DNA of 64,000 nt from Planococcus citri (lineage: Eukaryota > Arthropoda > Insecta > Hemiptera > Pseudococcidae), in contig NC_088678.1 in NCBI RefSeq assembly GCF_950023065.1, positions 30,556,580 through 30,620,579 of the forward strand. Direction: 5' to 3'. Shown here one piece after another: positions 39,104 to 51,987 of the stretch. The notes beneath the pieces were generated by a model that saw only the letters and a program-made list of their open reading frames with translations, did not search any database and was not told where the DNA came from. Every line of letters starts with the position of its first letter. Position 1 is the stretch's first letter. The position numbers and the translations under genes are program-made.

Positions 39104-39490
39104 TCTCGCCTTCTGTATCGATCTTTCCACGCGTCTCGAATTTATGTTGAGCCATGGTGACTACAGGTTTTTTTTCAGTAACAGCTGTTTGGAATTTGGG
39201 TAGATTTTCTTTCGAGATGATGAAATTTATGAGTAATTTTTTGCAACGTAATTTGGAATTTGAAATTTGTAAAAATCAGTTTTGCTCGCGGTGGGTCGAA
39301 TTTCACAGTTTCAACTTTTAAAATCCCCCCCCCCCCTCCAAATAGGAAAATTTTGATACATTTGTAAATTATTTCAATTTGCAAGTGAAGATGTTAAATT
39401 GTAAACCTAATACCTAATATCCAAATTAAAAAAAAAAAAAACTTCTAAAAAGCGAATTAAAATTTATGAGTGGGTAGTTGAGTTACTCAC

Positions 39491-39730
39491 CTTGTGAGCA
39501 GCATTTGCAGCAGCAACAGCACTTGCAATCATCATTGGAGTTGGCTAAAAAAATTAGAAAAATAATTACAATGGGTAATCGAGTAACTACTAACGATATT
39601 ATTTGTATGTACCTATACATATAAAAATCAGTAAACCTAATATTAAAATATTGAAAATACTTTAGAAAATTTTGCTTGCTTATTCGAAAATAAAAAATCA
39701 CCAACCTTTTACGCAGCACGGACCAGGCAT
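39491..39730 (-). CDS. second metallothionein (exons 1-2; last exon uncertain)
   Basis: Exon 1 (39730-39706) starts MPGPCCVK and exon 2 (39544-39491) adds a Cys-dense run (DCKCCCCCKCC); the intron between is phase 1 with a GTTGGT donor. Ten of the first 26 residues are Cys. Exon 2 ends in phase 1 at a good GTGAGT donor. If that donor is not used, translation stops two codons later (28 aa). If it is used, no private third exon is visible before 38905, but the acceptors at 38727 and 36690 are both in the right phase; joining to 36690 gives exactly 39 aa, the length of metallothionein 1. It is a tandem paralogue of the gene at 36650-38905, with the same MPxPCC start and a parallel promoter (TATATAAA at 39874-39867). 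Confidence 0.75.
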
Positions 39731-39866
39731 TTTGAAAAAGATTTCAAATTATCAATTGAATTATAGACACGCGGTACAAATCACGAGAAAATCTCTACAA
39801 CAAATCACCAAATATTAGAGAAGGAATTTCAGTCAACAGTTGAAAGTAATCGTGTAATTGTCTCAA

Positions 39867-39874
39867 TTTATATA
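39867..39874 (-). promoter_or_regulatory. TATA box, metallothionein gene 2
   Basis: TATATAAA on the minus strand, 137 bp before the ATG at 39730. Confidence 0.65.
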
Positions 39875-39919
39875 CGATTTGAAAATGCGATAAAATTGCA
39901 TCCAAAGAATGAGTATGAG

Positions 39920-39929
39920 GTAGCACACG
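39920..39929. promoter_or_regulatory. metal-response-like box, metallothionein gene 2
   Basis: GTAGCACACG, 46 bp upstream of the TATA box and nearly identical to 39094-39103. AGCACAC matches TGCRCNC at 6 of 7 positions. Confidence 0.45.
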
Positions 39930-42900
39930 GCTTTGATTACTTTTTCACACGGTTCTGTTGACAACCTCGTCGATTTCTTTATACCTACCTTAGGGATATC
40001 TACTCAAAACATCTGATTTGTTTGTTTTTCCTCAAGTATGTGTGTACGTGATTCAGATCGTGATTGAAGAGAGGAAGAGAGAATAGGCTTATTTTAACTT
40101 CGTATGTATACTTCCTTCTTCAATAATCATCTTAGTTTAGGTATCTCGAAAGTAAAAAAAGACGAGGAGCTTCTGAAAATTTGACTTGTCCGTCGTACTT
40201 TTCAAGGTTTTTGGGTAGATACCTATTCTTCGTAGAAAAATTTAACACCTACTTGAGTACTTGGAAATTATCTGTACGTGAGTAATTTGAACTAGAAAAT
40301 CATTCAATTTTCTACGAGTTCATTAACTAATTTCGTTCCTTCTAGACTTTTGGTAAGCCTGTGTACGTATTTACTTTTAAATGGTCCTTATTGCGCAATT
40401 TTTAATGATTCCTACTGGATAATGATTTATGATTTGCATGATGAAACAATTCTGGAAATGAGCATAGGTAAGGTATATCTTCTTGAAAAAAAATTCAACA
40501 CACAGTTCTTTTAACGTACTCGTAAATCATGAAATTTTAAAAAATCTAGACCATTTTCTTCAAAATCTGAAAATATTCAATTTTCAACACGTACCTACAC
40601 GGGGCTTTAATTCAAGAATGGCTGGTTGTAAAAGATATGAAAAAGGTTGGTCCATTTTAGCTCATAAAGTAAAATTTTGGACTTCCGACCCAATTTGGGC
40701 AAGGGAATTTTCCACCAACTAAACTAACTTAATAGGATGAGAGACCATTTGACTTCTACTCCATTTCTAACCTTCAGAATAAATTGATTCTTCTTACAAG
40801 TTAATGGTTTCAAGCTGTTCTGGAATCTCCAGCAAATTTTTTTATTTCAGTTTGTGTGGAGAAAAAACGATTGAAATACTATTATGAATTTAAACAGGTG
40901 GAAACAACTTGATCTGAGAGATTATAAGGACACTCAGACCATGTTTGTAGGTGTAGGTGCTTAATTTCATTTTAGGTCCTTCTTCATGACAGTTTTTCCA
41001 AAGCTGGGAACTTCAGAATAGCTCTAAATCATCATTACTCGATTTTAGAGGTAAAAATGGGTGATAAACTAAATTCCAACTTTTTACGTTGGCCGGTTGT
41101 GAACGAGGCAATTTTCAATTTTTTAAAAATTTTTTTAATGAAGTAAGTAGGTACTGGAGAAAATTTTTGGTTTATGCCTTAATCGATTAAGAGGGTCACA
41201 AAGACAATAAATTCTTGTTTTTGACATGGAAATGTATTTTGCTCCGAGAGTCTGTCCAAAATTTTCAAGACGCTGATCCGCGTCAAGTTGAATTTTAAAT
41301 TCTTGTCTATTTTGATTCTGAATTCCATTCAAGCTTACATTTTTTCCAAAGCTGGAAACACCAAAAATTTGTTGGAGGTTCCAGAACAGCTCAAAATTGC
41401 CATCAATCGTTTCGAAAGGTCGAAAATAGGGTAGAAACCAAATTTTAGCTGCCTACCTCAAATTTTGATTTTTTTAATGAAAATTGAGCTTTTAAATAAT
41501 TTTCAAAAATTTGCTAAAACCCGATAATTCTGAAATTCGATCTGGTGGTGTATTTTTACGTAGATAGCTTTACTATTTTTCTCTGTCTGGCTTTGGCCCA
41601 AAAAATTTGCTTGGAAACTGGTAGTACATTGTTCTATTTTTCATCTCCACATGGAAAATTTTTCGCGAAAATACGAATGGGACAGAAAAGCTTTTCTCTC
41701 CATGTTAATAATAGATGATAAAAAATAATAATAATAATTTTGGATAAGAAATCATTTTTTTAAAAAAGAAAAAAAATGTATTTTTTGAACCAATCAAAAA
41801 AAAAAGAAGAAAATCTCCACTTCCTTTTCGAATTGAATTTTGCTCACGATTTTGAACAATTTTATTTAGGTACCTATACTTCAAATTTTCTGAAAAACTG
41901 GGATTCGTTTGTCATTTTTATTTATTTTCCAATTGTACTTCTCTGGCCTTACCCTTTTATGAATAATGAGTAATATCTGAATTTGAAACAATCTTCTTTA
42001 ACCTTTGACTTCTTGTGTATCTATTCTATACTCGATGATCCTTTTTTTTTCGAATGAAAGTTCAAGTCTCGGTTCATTAACCCATCTCAGCGTGTGTAAG
42101 TTGAAACACATGGTCTTTTTTTTCTTAAAAACGGTACCGGTTACGGTTATTTGTATTGTTTTTGTTTTATAATACCACGTGTCGTGTGCAAAACATACCT
42201 AATACAACTCAATAGCCAGAATTATACATAGAGGTTCATTACCTACCTATGCGTAGTGAAGAGTTATGCAATTACGCATTGATTTATACATTCGAGGAAA
42301 CCAGTTACTTACTCGTAGGTACTTATAGTATACCAAAACCAAAAGCAAAAGCCAAGCTAGATTTGTAAGTAGGTAGGTAGATTTCTCTTGCAAAATTTTG
42401 TCTATCTATACCTGACTCGTGTTAATCGATTACTGGAAATTTTGTTCTACTCATTAGGTTGATACTAGATAGACTTCGGCGAAAAAATAACGAGCTAGAA
42501 GGTATACCCGTAATTTTCGAATTTTACTCGATAACTACATATAATTTTGAACTTGATAAATTTGTAATGGACGCCCGCCCAGATCGTTTAACATGTTTAA
42601 TAATTACAATCATTTGATGCATTCGTATGGTATACAAGCCATATTAATTACATAGAATTAGTAATCATCTCGTGTTATTGACAATTAATTGAAAAGAACC
42701 ACATAATCGTTATTGTAGTGCCGTGTGCAACGTTCAAGTTACTCGTATTGGAGTTTCTTTTATATGTACGTAGCCTATAGTAAACATGTAGTAGAGAGAG
42801 GTATAGGATAGACGAGTACGACTACGTTTACGAGATATGTAAACAGTTTGTCGTTATCGATGAACGAAGGTACACTATGTATGTGTATTGTGTACGTAGA

Positions 42901-43534
42901 ATAAAAAATAAAAAAATGTACTGTAACGTAGTACCTAATACCTATGTATCGTGTACTAATTATGTTGTACATGCCGAGCAAAATAAATAGGTATATGTGT
43001 CTGTAGGTAACCTATAGGTAAATTTAAAGGTTCCTGTGGTGTCTTTAGATCTGTTTCTATCATCTGTGGTTCAATTTTCAGCTATTGACAGTGGTTTTGT
43101 GGTCACATCAAGCCTCAAGGACTGCTCTTGTTTGGAAAAATTCGGTGCTTATGCTTATCTATCTTAAAATGTAGAATGAAGATTTCACTGTTTGAGGAAG
43201 TGTGTTACAAAGTGGTTAATTTTATGTAGGAAACGATCGAGTGTTTCGTCTGTATAACGAAATAAGTGACAACTATTTGGACTTTGAATATGATAATTTG
43301 TGCTATTGGAAAGATTATTAGCTATGATTTTTGTACTTTTTTTGTTATGTTTTTGTTTCTATGTATCTTCAGAATTAAGATAAGTGACGATAAAGTTGAC
43401 TCGTCATTCTCGTTGTTGCTGATGCAATATCTTCTTGAAAAGTATCTTAGGAGTTGAATTTTGAATCAAATTCTGTTCAGAAGTAATTTTTGCATAATTT
43501 TTTTCTTGAAAAAAATTGTAAATTTTGTATCTTT

Positions 43535-43573
43535 CATCATGGGGATGGGAGAAAAGCTCCTATCCCCATGGTG
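43535..43573. repeat. short inverted repeat (16-bp stem)
   Basis: CATCATGGGGATGGGA (43535-43550) pairs with TCCTATCCCCATGGTG (43558-43573) with two mismatches over a 7-nt loop. No gene adjoins it, so a terminator role is unsupported. Confidence 0.6.
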
Positions 43574-46500
43574 GAAGATTTTCCCACTTTAAATGAATTA
43601 AAAGATACTTAATTCAGGAATAATTGGGCATACTTTCAGACAATTTTGGAATTATACATACCTACATCAATTAACGAGGATTCCCACTTAATTCAAATTC
43701 GATTTCCAATTTTATTTTGGGGCCATGTTTCAATTCTTAATAAATTTCTTCAAGATTTTAAGTCAATTGCCGTTGACAACGTATAAGAATTTATTAATAA
43801 AGTAAATAAAATACTTATTAGGGTACAGCTGATACAAAAAATATGCGCAGTTAGTGATTTGCTGAGTGCGCATATGTTGAGTAATTTGTTGACAATTAAG
43901 TGGTCTACGTGCAATTTCATAGCCTGTGCCCTTGATCATTTCACATTGTCGACAAATTCTGTAAAAATAAGTGTCCATTTTAATGCAAACAATTAATTTG
44001 TGCGTACTTTTCATAAAAAATGGGTAATTGTGTTGAGAAATTCGAATAGGTAGATGAATATTTCGCAAAATTGACAAAAAAAATCATAGGCAACCATCAC
44101 GAAGAATAACGAGAATTTATTTTATTACCTATACCTAACGACTGAAATTTCTGCTTCTGAAATTAGGAAAAATTGACTATAGTTAAATTATTAAACAGTA
44201 AAGTAGAAAATATTATGTATCTTGTCTGTCGCCATAATGAACTTCAAGAGCTATATAATTCCTTATAAATGCGCAGTGATGCAGACTGTTTGCTCTAAAG
44301 AGAGTTATGGTTGCCTATTTCCGAACGCCTGAATGCCAAGTTATGTGAAATTTGCGTTTTTGTCGATTAATTCATCTTTAAGACTATTTTGAGATTTGGG
44401 TTTATTTTCAATTGATTTTAGTGATAATTTACTAAAATATTTTGTAGCTAGCAATTTTATAAAAATTTCAACTTGGAATTTGGCCATTGTTAAAATCAAA
44501 AAGTCTACTTGGGTAATTGGGGTGTTTTTTTAAGTTTTTTTTTTTATAGATTTTATAAATTTAGAACAAGGTTTTGTGGCAAGGACTTTTTTTTTCAAGA
44601 TACCTAAGCAAAATGTTCATAATTCATTTTCAACTTCCTGAATTACTGAGGAACCACATTTCAGCTGCTTCTGGAATCTCCAATAACGAATTATAATTGT
44701 TTTCCTAAAATTTTTATAAAATTGGCACACGTCAATTTTGGCATTTACAGTTCCATGAGAATTATTTTACAGCAGTTTTAAATTACTGGAGATGGACGAA
44801 AAATCTGGAAAATGTCCGAGAACTGTGCTGGACGAGTGAAGGCTCTAGAATGGACTAAAATGTGGCTTCCAATCATTTAGAAAATCCAAAACTGGCAGAA
44901 CACCTAAAATTTCAGCAGAAAAAGTGCATTTTTCGATCTTTGATGAATTTTTAAAAAGGAAATTTGGACTAAAAATGGAAAAAAACAACATTTTTCCAAA
45001 TTCATCTGGAAAATTGAAATTTGGTTCATGCCTAATTTTCAATCCGCTGAATCGATTGGAAACTGGTTGAAACTGTTTTGAGCAATTCTGGAGCCTGCAG
45101 CAGATTTTTGGAAGTTGGAATTTTTATAAAAATCTTTAATCAGCGAAGTTAGAAAGCTGAAATTCACGCTATACCCTAATTTCAACATGCTGAGCCAATG
45201 TGAGGTGGTTTTAAACCATTTTGGAGCCTATAACAACGTTCTGGAAATTCCAGTTGAAAAAAAACGCCCCAAAATCTGTCCAATTACTGGAGAGATATAT
45301 GTTAAACCCAAGTGAAGTAGGCAAATATATTGACTATTATGTTGAAGTCAAGGTACGAAGTAAATTTTAGCTTTGTAACTTCAATAGGTAAAATTTTGTG
45401 GAAATTTCATTTTATCAAAAATCTGCCAGTGGCTGTGAAACTCCTAAAAACAGTTCGAAACAGTTTCCCAACGATTCGAGTGTCAAAACTAGGATACATA
45501 CCAAATTTCAGCGTTTCAAGTCAATTAGGTAAAATTTTAATTTTTCTGAATTTTTGGCCTTGATTTTCAAAAGTTTGCCAAAAATTGAAAATTATCCCCA
45601 AGTTTCTGAAATTATGATTGGTGGTCATTGAAGCAGATTTCGAAAAATTAATTAGGTAAATTTGGGTCAAGATCAAAATATGTGTTCATTCGTAAATTAT
45701 CAGGTGTGATTATTCGTACAATTAGGTGATTAGTTTGATTATTTATTAAATTTTTATTATTGTGTTTTCTTGTGAGTTATGCATGATCATCTCACTTGTT
45801 ATGTAATTAAATTTAGAAATATTTTCATGTTCATTTTGATAGAAATGTAGCGCAAAGGTCGAAAGGTGTTGTAAAATTACTGCCAATGTCGATCTTATAG
45901 CACAGAATTTTTAAAATTTGCATTCTTCCATTTGAATTAAATATTTTCGATTTATGATTTTTCTGATAGTTAAAAAGAGGAGGGATAGAAAGGTTTCAGA
46001 AAATCTGACTTAGAGTTAGATTAGTTAGATTTTACTCTTTCATGGTTTTTTTTACCGATTTTGAAAACATATCAATTTTCTTTAAAGTGGTAATTTTTGT
46101 AACTAGAGGGAGAATTGGAGAAGCTATGACTCAGATTTACTCTTGAAGTCTTGAGAAGTCGAGACCAACAGCAACAAAAATCTGGACTTCTTTTTTCAAA
46201 ATTATAATTTGTGATTAATCACACGATCACTCAGATAGGTATAAATGTGGAAGCAAGTATATGTAGATTTCCTATAGCAATGGCTTCATTATGCTCGTCA
46301 TCGAGAATGTTGAAATAAAGGTTTTGTTGAACTAATTGTGTGATATTTATCTGCAGGGGTCAAATCATATCAGTTACTTTTTGGTCTCGCCATTTAATCA
46401 ATCTAAATTCGTTACCAAGTACTTATCGAACATTATTGAATGCGTTTGATATGTACAGAATGCAAAAATGATCTTGAAATTCAAAAATTGCAGCATTTAT

Positions 46501-47173
46501 TTATTTATGCAGTTCAAGTACATATCAAGTGCATTTTCTTTACATGCTACATTGATTTTTAATTAAGAGGAAGATATATAGGTAGTTGATTAGTCAGGAT
46601 TATGTTAACCAATCTTCATTATTATCTTGGACGACGAAGTGTAAAAATTATCAGAGTAAAATCGTATGATCAAAATACATGTTCGTGTGGTTTTTTTCGA
46701 CTAATGAGTTACAGGTACTTGCCTGACTAATTTAATCAAAAATAACCATGAAAAAAACATCAGTTGCTCAATTTCCTAAGAAAGATGGTAAATTAAACGG
46801 CGATATAAAAACTGATTAATTGGATTTTCTTCAGTTGTGGGAATAAGTACCTACCTGAATCAAATAGGTAGATATAGCTAGATAATTTTATGAGATGATG
46901 TTTTAGATTTTATTCAACGGTTGAAAGATTTATTTCCACTGTGTATTTAATTCTTGAGAAATGAAGGAAGGAGGCTCTAAGCACGCTCAATAAGAAACAA
47001 AATGTTCTGTTGCTGAAGACTTGAATTTGTTTCATATCAAAATAAAGTAATACTTCTCAAAAGATGGAGAAGGAAAGGGGCATCAATTTTCATTGGATTG
47101 GAGGTTTTCAATATTGAAGACCGGCTCCCATTTTAATCATAATCGTATGTAGCTTATATTGTTTTCTGAACTT

Positions 47174-47211
47174 ACCTACCTACCTACCTACCTACCTACC
47201 TACCTACCTAC
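47174..47211. repeat. (TACC)n microsatellite
   Basis: Nine to ten uninterrupted TACC units. Shorter TACC/GGTA doublets are scattered through the whole window. Confidence 0.95.
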
Positions 47212-47283
47212 GCAAGCTTATCTTTCACTTCACACAATGGTGCTTTTGAGCGTTACATATATGAACGGAGGCGACAACAGCCG

Positions 47284-47310
47284 CGTCATTCCACATTAAT
47301 TCGACCAAAA
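47284..47310. mobile_element. solo terminal fragment of the foldback family
   Basis: GTCATTCCACATTAATTCGA matches the terminus of the 546-1451, 18723-19923 and 62604-64000 elements with few changes. No partner arm was found nearby, so this is a remnant. Confidence 0.6.
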
Positions 47311-47714
47311 AATCGATTTTCAAAGCATTCGAGTTCTCATGTTTTTACAGATCAATGGTAACATTGTTGCTCCTTTTTGAATATTTTTTGAAATTTGAAC
47401 CTGTTTAAATCTTTCATCGCAGAATAAAGAGAATCGAACTTACCCGAAATTATACTTTTGTACCATAAGTTTCAAAAAAGCCTCTAAAATAATTTAAAAT
47501 AAAAAAAAGTTTCATTTCATACAAAAAAAAATTTTGATGATTTGAACAAAATACCTCAAAAAAATATCCATTAAAGTACCTACATAGTATTAATGCAAAG
47601 AAATAAATCGCCTTTAGAAAAAAAAATTAAATATATTTACGTAAGACTTGCATGTTCAAAAAATCATACACAACATTAGTTTATAAAAATTTTGTAATCT
47701 GGATCATATTTCTA

Positions 47715-49261
47715 TTATGAGGTAGCAGGTTTTTTCTGAGCATCGGCGATGGCTTGTTGTAACTTTTCTTGGACTGCTTTGGCACCTTTACCAAGTTCTT
47801 CGGCTAAGTCCTGCAACTTCTTACTAAGCTCAGGAGGTGGGGTTACGCCGGCGGATTTGGCAACTTCTTGGACTTGGACGACGAGTTTTTTAGAGGCCTC
47901 TTCAAAAGTTTGTTGGAGTTTTTTCACATTTCCTTGGGTTTCGGGGGTGTTCAGGTTCTTTACAGCTTCAGCGAATTGTTTCTGCAGATTTTCTACGTTC
48001 TTTTTAAGATCTTCGCTGTATGGTTTAGACTGTGTAGGAAACAGTATAAAAGGTTAGTTGATTGTAACTGAAGTGTTATTTAAAAATAATTATTATTTTT
48101 AATGCTAAAACTGTATGCTAAAGTTCTTGTTAGTCTCAATCTCCCTGCTAGCTGTGTATCAAGCAAGTTTATAGGTACCTAAGTACGTTCTGCTTGAATT
48201 ATGTGAACGTTTACTATCAATATACCTACCCATTCGTACATGCAATCAATGCTGCTATTAATTATCTACTTTACCTAATTTATTACTGGTTTATCGATGT
48301 CTATCAAATGTATAATACAACACTCGCCTTATCCCTAATTAGGTATTATCAAAAAAAAAAAAAAAAATGATTGCAGAAACCGAAAGTACTTGAGCTATTC
48401 CCCTTTACCTACTTTTTTCTAAATAATTAAAGATAATAAGCGTTAATCTACCATGCATAAGATAGGTATTTTGCTTACTTGGTCTTCTAAACTTTTCAAT
48501 AATTCCTCAATTTTTTTCTTATTATCTCCTAAACCACTTTTCAAAAATTCTTGCACTTTAGCTTTGTCAAATTCGGTTTTTATTCCTGTCACTTCTTGGA
48601 ATTTTTTCGATCCAGCTTCGATATTGTTCAGAACTTCGGCGATAGCTTTATCGAGAGATGATTGAGGAGCAGTGTCAGCCTGAAAAACCAAAAAAAAAAT
48701 GAGTCATTCGATTTTATTGTTGAGTATACTTTTCTTTTTCACAATTCTTGAATTAGTTTGCATTACGAATACCGACGAAGAATTTTAATGAGGTTCATTC
48801 AAGCGTAGGTAGGTGAACGGACATCAAATTGTGAGAAATTTCTCAATGGTCATTTATTACTTATAGAGTATCCGAATTTGTGTTTTAAGAGGTATACGTA
48901 ATTATTCAGATCTTAACACTTTCCTGCAACGTCAACTTTTTTCGAAGGAAGCTTGTATTTTTTTCTCGCAATCGCAGTCATCAAATAAGAAAAACTATTT
49001 TTTTTAAAATTTAAATGAAATGGATATCGGAATGAAGTTTGGATGACATTGCATTGAGAACTTCCATCTTTTATTGATTAATTATTAATCGTTTGGAACA
49101 ATTTTCAACTTTCAAATGATGAATATGATATTATATTACATTTTTTCAGAATCCTTTTAATTTTAGAAGGGTTTGCTGCCTGTTTTTTACAGACTATTTT
49201 TCCTTTTTTTTTTTCGGTAATGGAAAAGTGTTTTCAAATCCTGGATTTCAGAATTTTTTTT

Positions 49262-49292
<31 letters not shown>

Positions 49293-49780
49293 CGTTGTGT
49301 ACCTACAGGTAAATAAAAAATTAAAATTAAAAATATGATCAAATCGAACTTAATTATCTATAAATTTGAACAGAAATAAGTATTATAAAATCATAAATAG
49401 TTGCAAAACTTGATATTTTAACGAAAAGTCGAAAATCTGTAAATGAAATGTTTGTAAAAATAATAATACTATAATATTTAAAAATGAAACTCTGAAGTTG
49501 TTTCTTAAAATTAGAAAAAAATTTCCAAGCTTTTTTCAAGATGCAGATTTCTTTTATAATAAATGGGTAAAACTTGATTAATCAATTCGAATAAAATGAC
49601 AACTTTTCAACAAAAAAATGACACTTGAATCAAATGAGCACTAACGAAAAAATAAATTAACATATTAATTTAAAAAATAATAATTTTAATAAAAATAAGC
49701 AAAAAAAACACAACACAAAAACATACCTTTACAATGGCGACAAAAGCTACGAAGGCGACGATAATACAAGTTGATTTCAT
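47715..49780 (-). CDS. apolipophorin-III-like secreted helical protein, 189 aa
   Basis: Three exons (49780-49727, 48679-48479, 48029-47715) are joined by phase-0 introns with GTATGT and GTAAGC donors. Exon 1 is a clean signal peptide (MKSTCIIVAFVAFVAIVK) and the mature chain starts near ADTAPQ. The rest is almost entirely Lys/Glu/Gln/Ala-rich amphipathic helix (for example LQKQFAEAVKNL, KKLQQTFEEASKKLV, VQEKLQQAIADAQKK) with no Cys after the signal and one Pro-rich turn (VTPPPEL). Size, secretion and helix-bundle character fit apolipophorin-III, the exchangeable haemolymph lipid carrier and immune-responsive protein of insects. Sequence identity to known members is low by eye, so another secreted helical protein is possible. 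A TATATAAA box lies 91 bp before the ATG. Confidence 0.7.
49266..49292. repeat. poly-A tract (27 nt)
   Basis: Uninterrupted A run inside intron 1 of the apolipophorin-like gene. Confidence 0.95.
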
Positions 49781-49870
49781 TTTGATCGACGAAAGGAAAA
49801 CCACGAAGTATAATGTAAGTCTCAAACTTTACACAAGAAGTCTAAACGAAGTCAGAATCCGAAGTGCTGT

Positions 49871-49878
49871 TTTATATA
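49871..49878 (-). promoter_or_regulatory. TATA box, apolipophorin-III-like gene
   Basis: TATATAAA on the minus strand, 91 bp upstream of the ATG at 49780. Confidence 0.7.
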
Positions 49879-49889
49879 TGCAAATATCT

Positions 49890-51600
49890 GATACCTGGGT
49901 AAACGATAAACTAATTAAAATGCCAAAGCGTTATCACTTGTTTTTAACAGTTGGTCAAAATTGAGCAATTAGAAGAAGGGAGCTTTATTTTTCTGATTGT
50001 TTATCGATATACAGTAATCAATAGCCTTCTGTTTTATTGCAATCAAAAAAAAAAAAAAAAAAAGAAAGAAAGAGAAAGAGCGAGAAATTATATGTACTTA
50101 TCTGAATAAAGTTTATCTACCTACATCATTTGAATAGGTACTAAAAATTGTACTAAATTGCCTGTTTAAACAACATCACGAAATCGAGAGTATGAAGATT
50201 AACGGTGAAAAGGATCAAGGGCAATGGAACGAGGACGAAGAGAGATGAATAATCATACATCACTATAGAATTTGCAGATTTTGTTCACATGAAAGATTAA
50301 TAATTGCGAATTTTCTAGATTAAACACAGTTCGTAATTGTTTGTTAACAGAAATTACAAGTGAGTTTTCTTTCTGAAAAATTTATAGATAATTATTAAGT
50401 AAATGAATCAGTTTTACATTTTTTCTTGCTCCTATCAATTTTAAATTTTCAGACAAAGTATTGTAGCTAATGTAGCTATAGGTATTGTTTGGTGATATTT
50501 TTTGAAAAAAATTTCAAACTCCCTCACACTTTCTGAATAAAAAATCTTTTTTAAAAATTTTCTTCGTGGGAATAAGACAAAATTCGATTTTTTTTAGCTG
50601 CCCAAATCATTTTTTCCCCCTGCTGGAGGAATTTTAAACTTCTGAATGCATCGAAAATCGCAGAGGAAGCTCCAGGATCACTGCAAATCGTGAAATTTTG
50701 ATTCGAGGGAGTTGATACTAATTTCAGAACAAATTTCCACGATTTTTACTGAATAAATAAGCATAGGTAGGTAAGGTACGAGTATCTACATGTATGTTTT
50801 TAAAGAAAGCATAAATTGCCAAAAATAATCAATTTTGAATTTTAAAAAATTCGACAAAAATCGATTAATCAATTCAGATAGCTGAAATTTTGGTTATGGT
50901 GGTTTTAAACCATGCTTTTCCCAAAAATCTTAGTCCCATACTGTAGATAATAGATATCTATTCGTTTCATGTGCGTTGGTGCACTTGGCAGGAAAGATTG
51001 AAAAAAAAGAGTGTGCCTTGACCCTTCAAAAATATTAATAGGTAAGAGAGAATTGTATTTTCAATAGAATAATTTTGAAGATTCAACTTCAATTCTCACA
51101 TTTGCCTGAAATCACAATTTTTTTCATAAGAATTCAAAGATCAAGTTGCCTAATTCCTTTGTAGTTTGTATAGTTCCAGTTTGAGCAATGATAAATTCAA
51201 AATTTTTTCGAGTTATTTTTGTTCTTGTTATTACGCTTTCACCAAAAACTTGAATAAATTGATACAAGTCTTTCATTGATCATGGCTTGTTACAGTTACC
51301 TATTGTCATTTTGGTGCTAATCTTATCTCTTAAATTGAACCTCTTATTAAATAATTATAAAATCAATTTGGTTAATTGAGTTCTTCCTATAAATACATAG
51401 AACTTAGAAGAGCTTATCACAGAAATTTAATTTCCCCACCAATGCGTACCACTGATAGGCTAAATTGCTTAAATCTTAATTTGAAATTAGATATTTGATA
51501 TTTCAAAATGAACAAATAAGATTGAAAAATATATCCAAACAATTTTACTCCAATAAAAAAAAATATCCCAGCAAAAAACATGTTCACTTTTCTGCCATAT
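49890..51600. other. intergenic spacer between divergent genes
   Basis: AT-rich spacer with a poly-A/GA-rich tract at about 50044-50083. No coding unit seen. The rightmost part (about 51600-51987) is probably promoter and 5' untranslated sequence of the IleRS gene; CpG content rises there. Confidence 0.5.
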
Positions 51601-51987
51601 TTTTGCACGTTTATGCAACTCATTCAGCATCGCAGCCATCGTCCATCGTAGCTCTTGATTTCTGCGCAGTTTCGGTTTCGGTTAGTCGACGTTACTCGTC
51701 AACACGTCATCATCACACTTTCATACCTGGTCGGCACTTTTATTGACATTGATGATGTGATTGATAAAACAAAACACGTTTGTGTTCGCGAATCTGTGTT
51801 TTTTTAGTGCGGTTTATGGAAACGTGTAGTCGGAAGATATGAATTTAATGATGTAATAACTAATATAATTGTATTCAGATCGTTTGTTCTTTTTACCAAT
51901 GTATCAAAATCATCGTACCGATAACTCGTATTGATTCCGCTTCTAATTACTCACGGTCCACGTTGGAATATCGAATACCTGCCTAAC

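Larger units (their letters stand above)
39940..47600. other. spacer with degenerate repeats, no supported gene
   Basis: AT-rich DNA with diverged copies of a dispersed repeat (41.3-41.5 kb and 44.8-45.65 kb), a short hairpin at 43535-43573, a (TACC)n microsatellite at 47174-47211 and a solo foldback terminus near 47285. All open frames are short and featureless. Confidence 0.5.

Noticed and set aside
43763..44077. 104-codon minus-strand ORF
   Set aside because: AT-driven composition and no recognisable feature.
47749..48071. Plus-strand ORFs of 102 and 67 codons
   Set aside because: Antisense to exon 3 of the apolipophorin-III-like gene.
51931..51987. Extended N-terminus of IleRS from 51931
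   Set aside because: The codon there is TTG, not ATG, an in-frame TAA lies just upstream, and the ATG at 51988 matches the usual family start.
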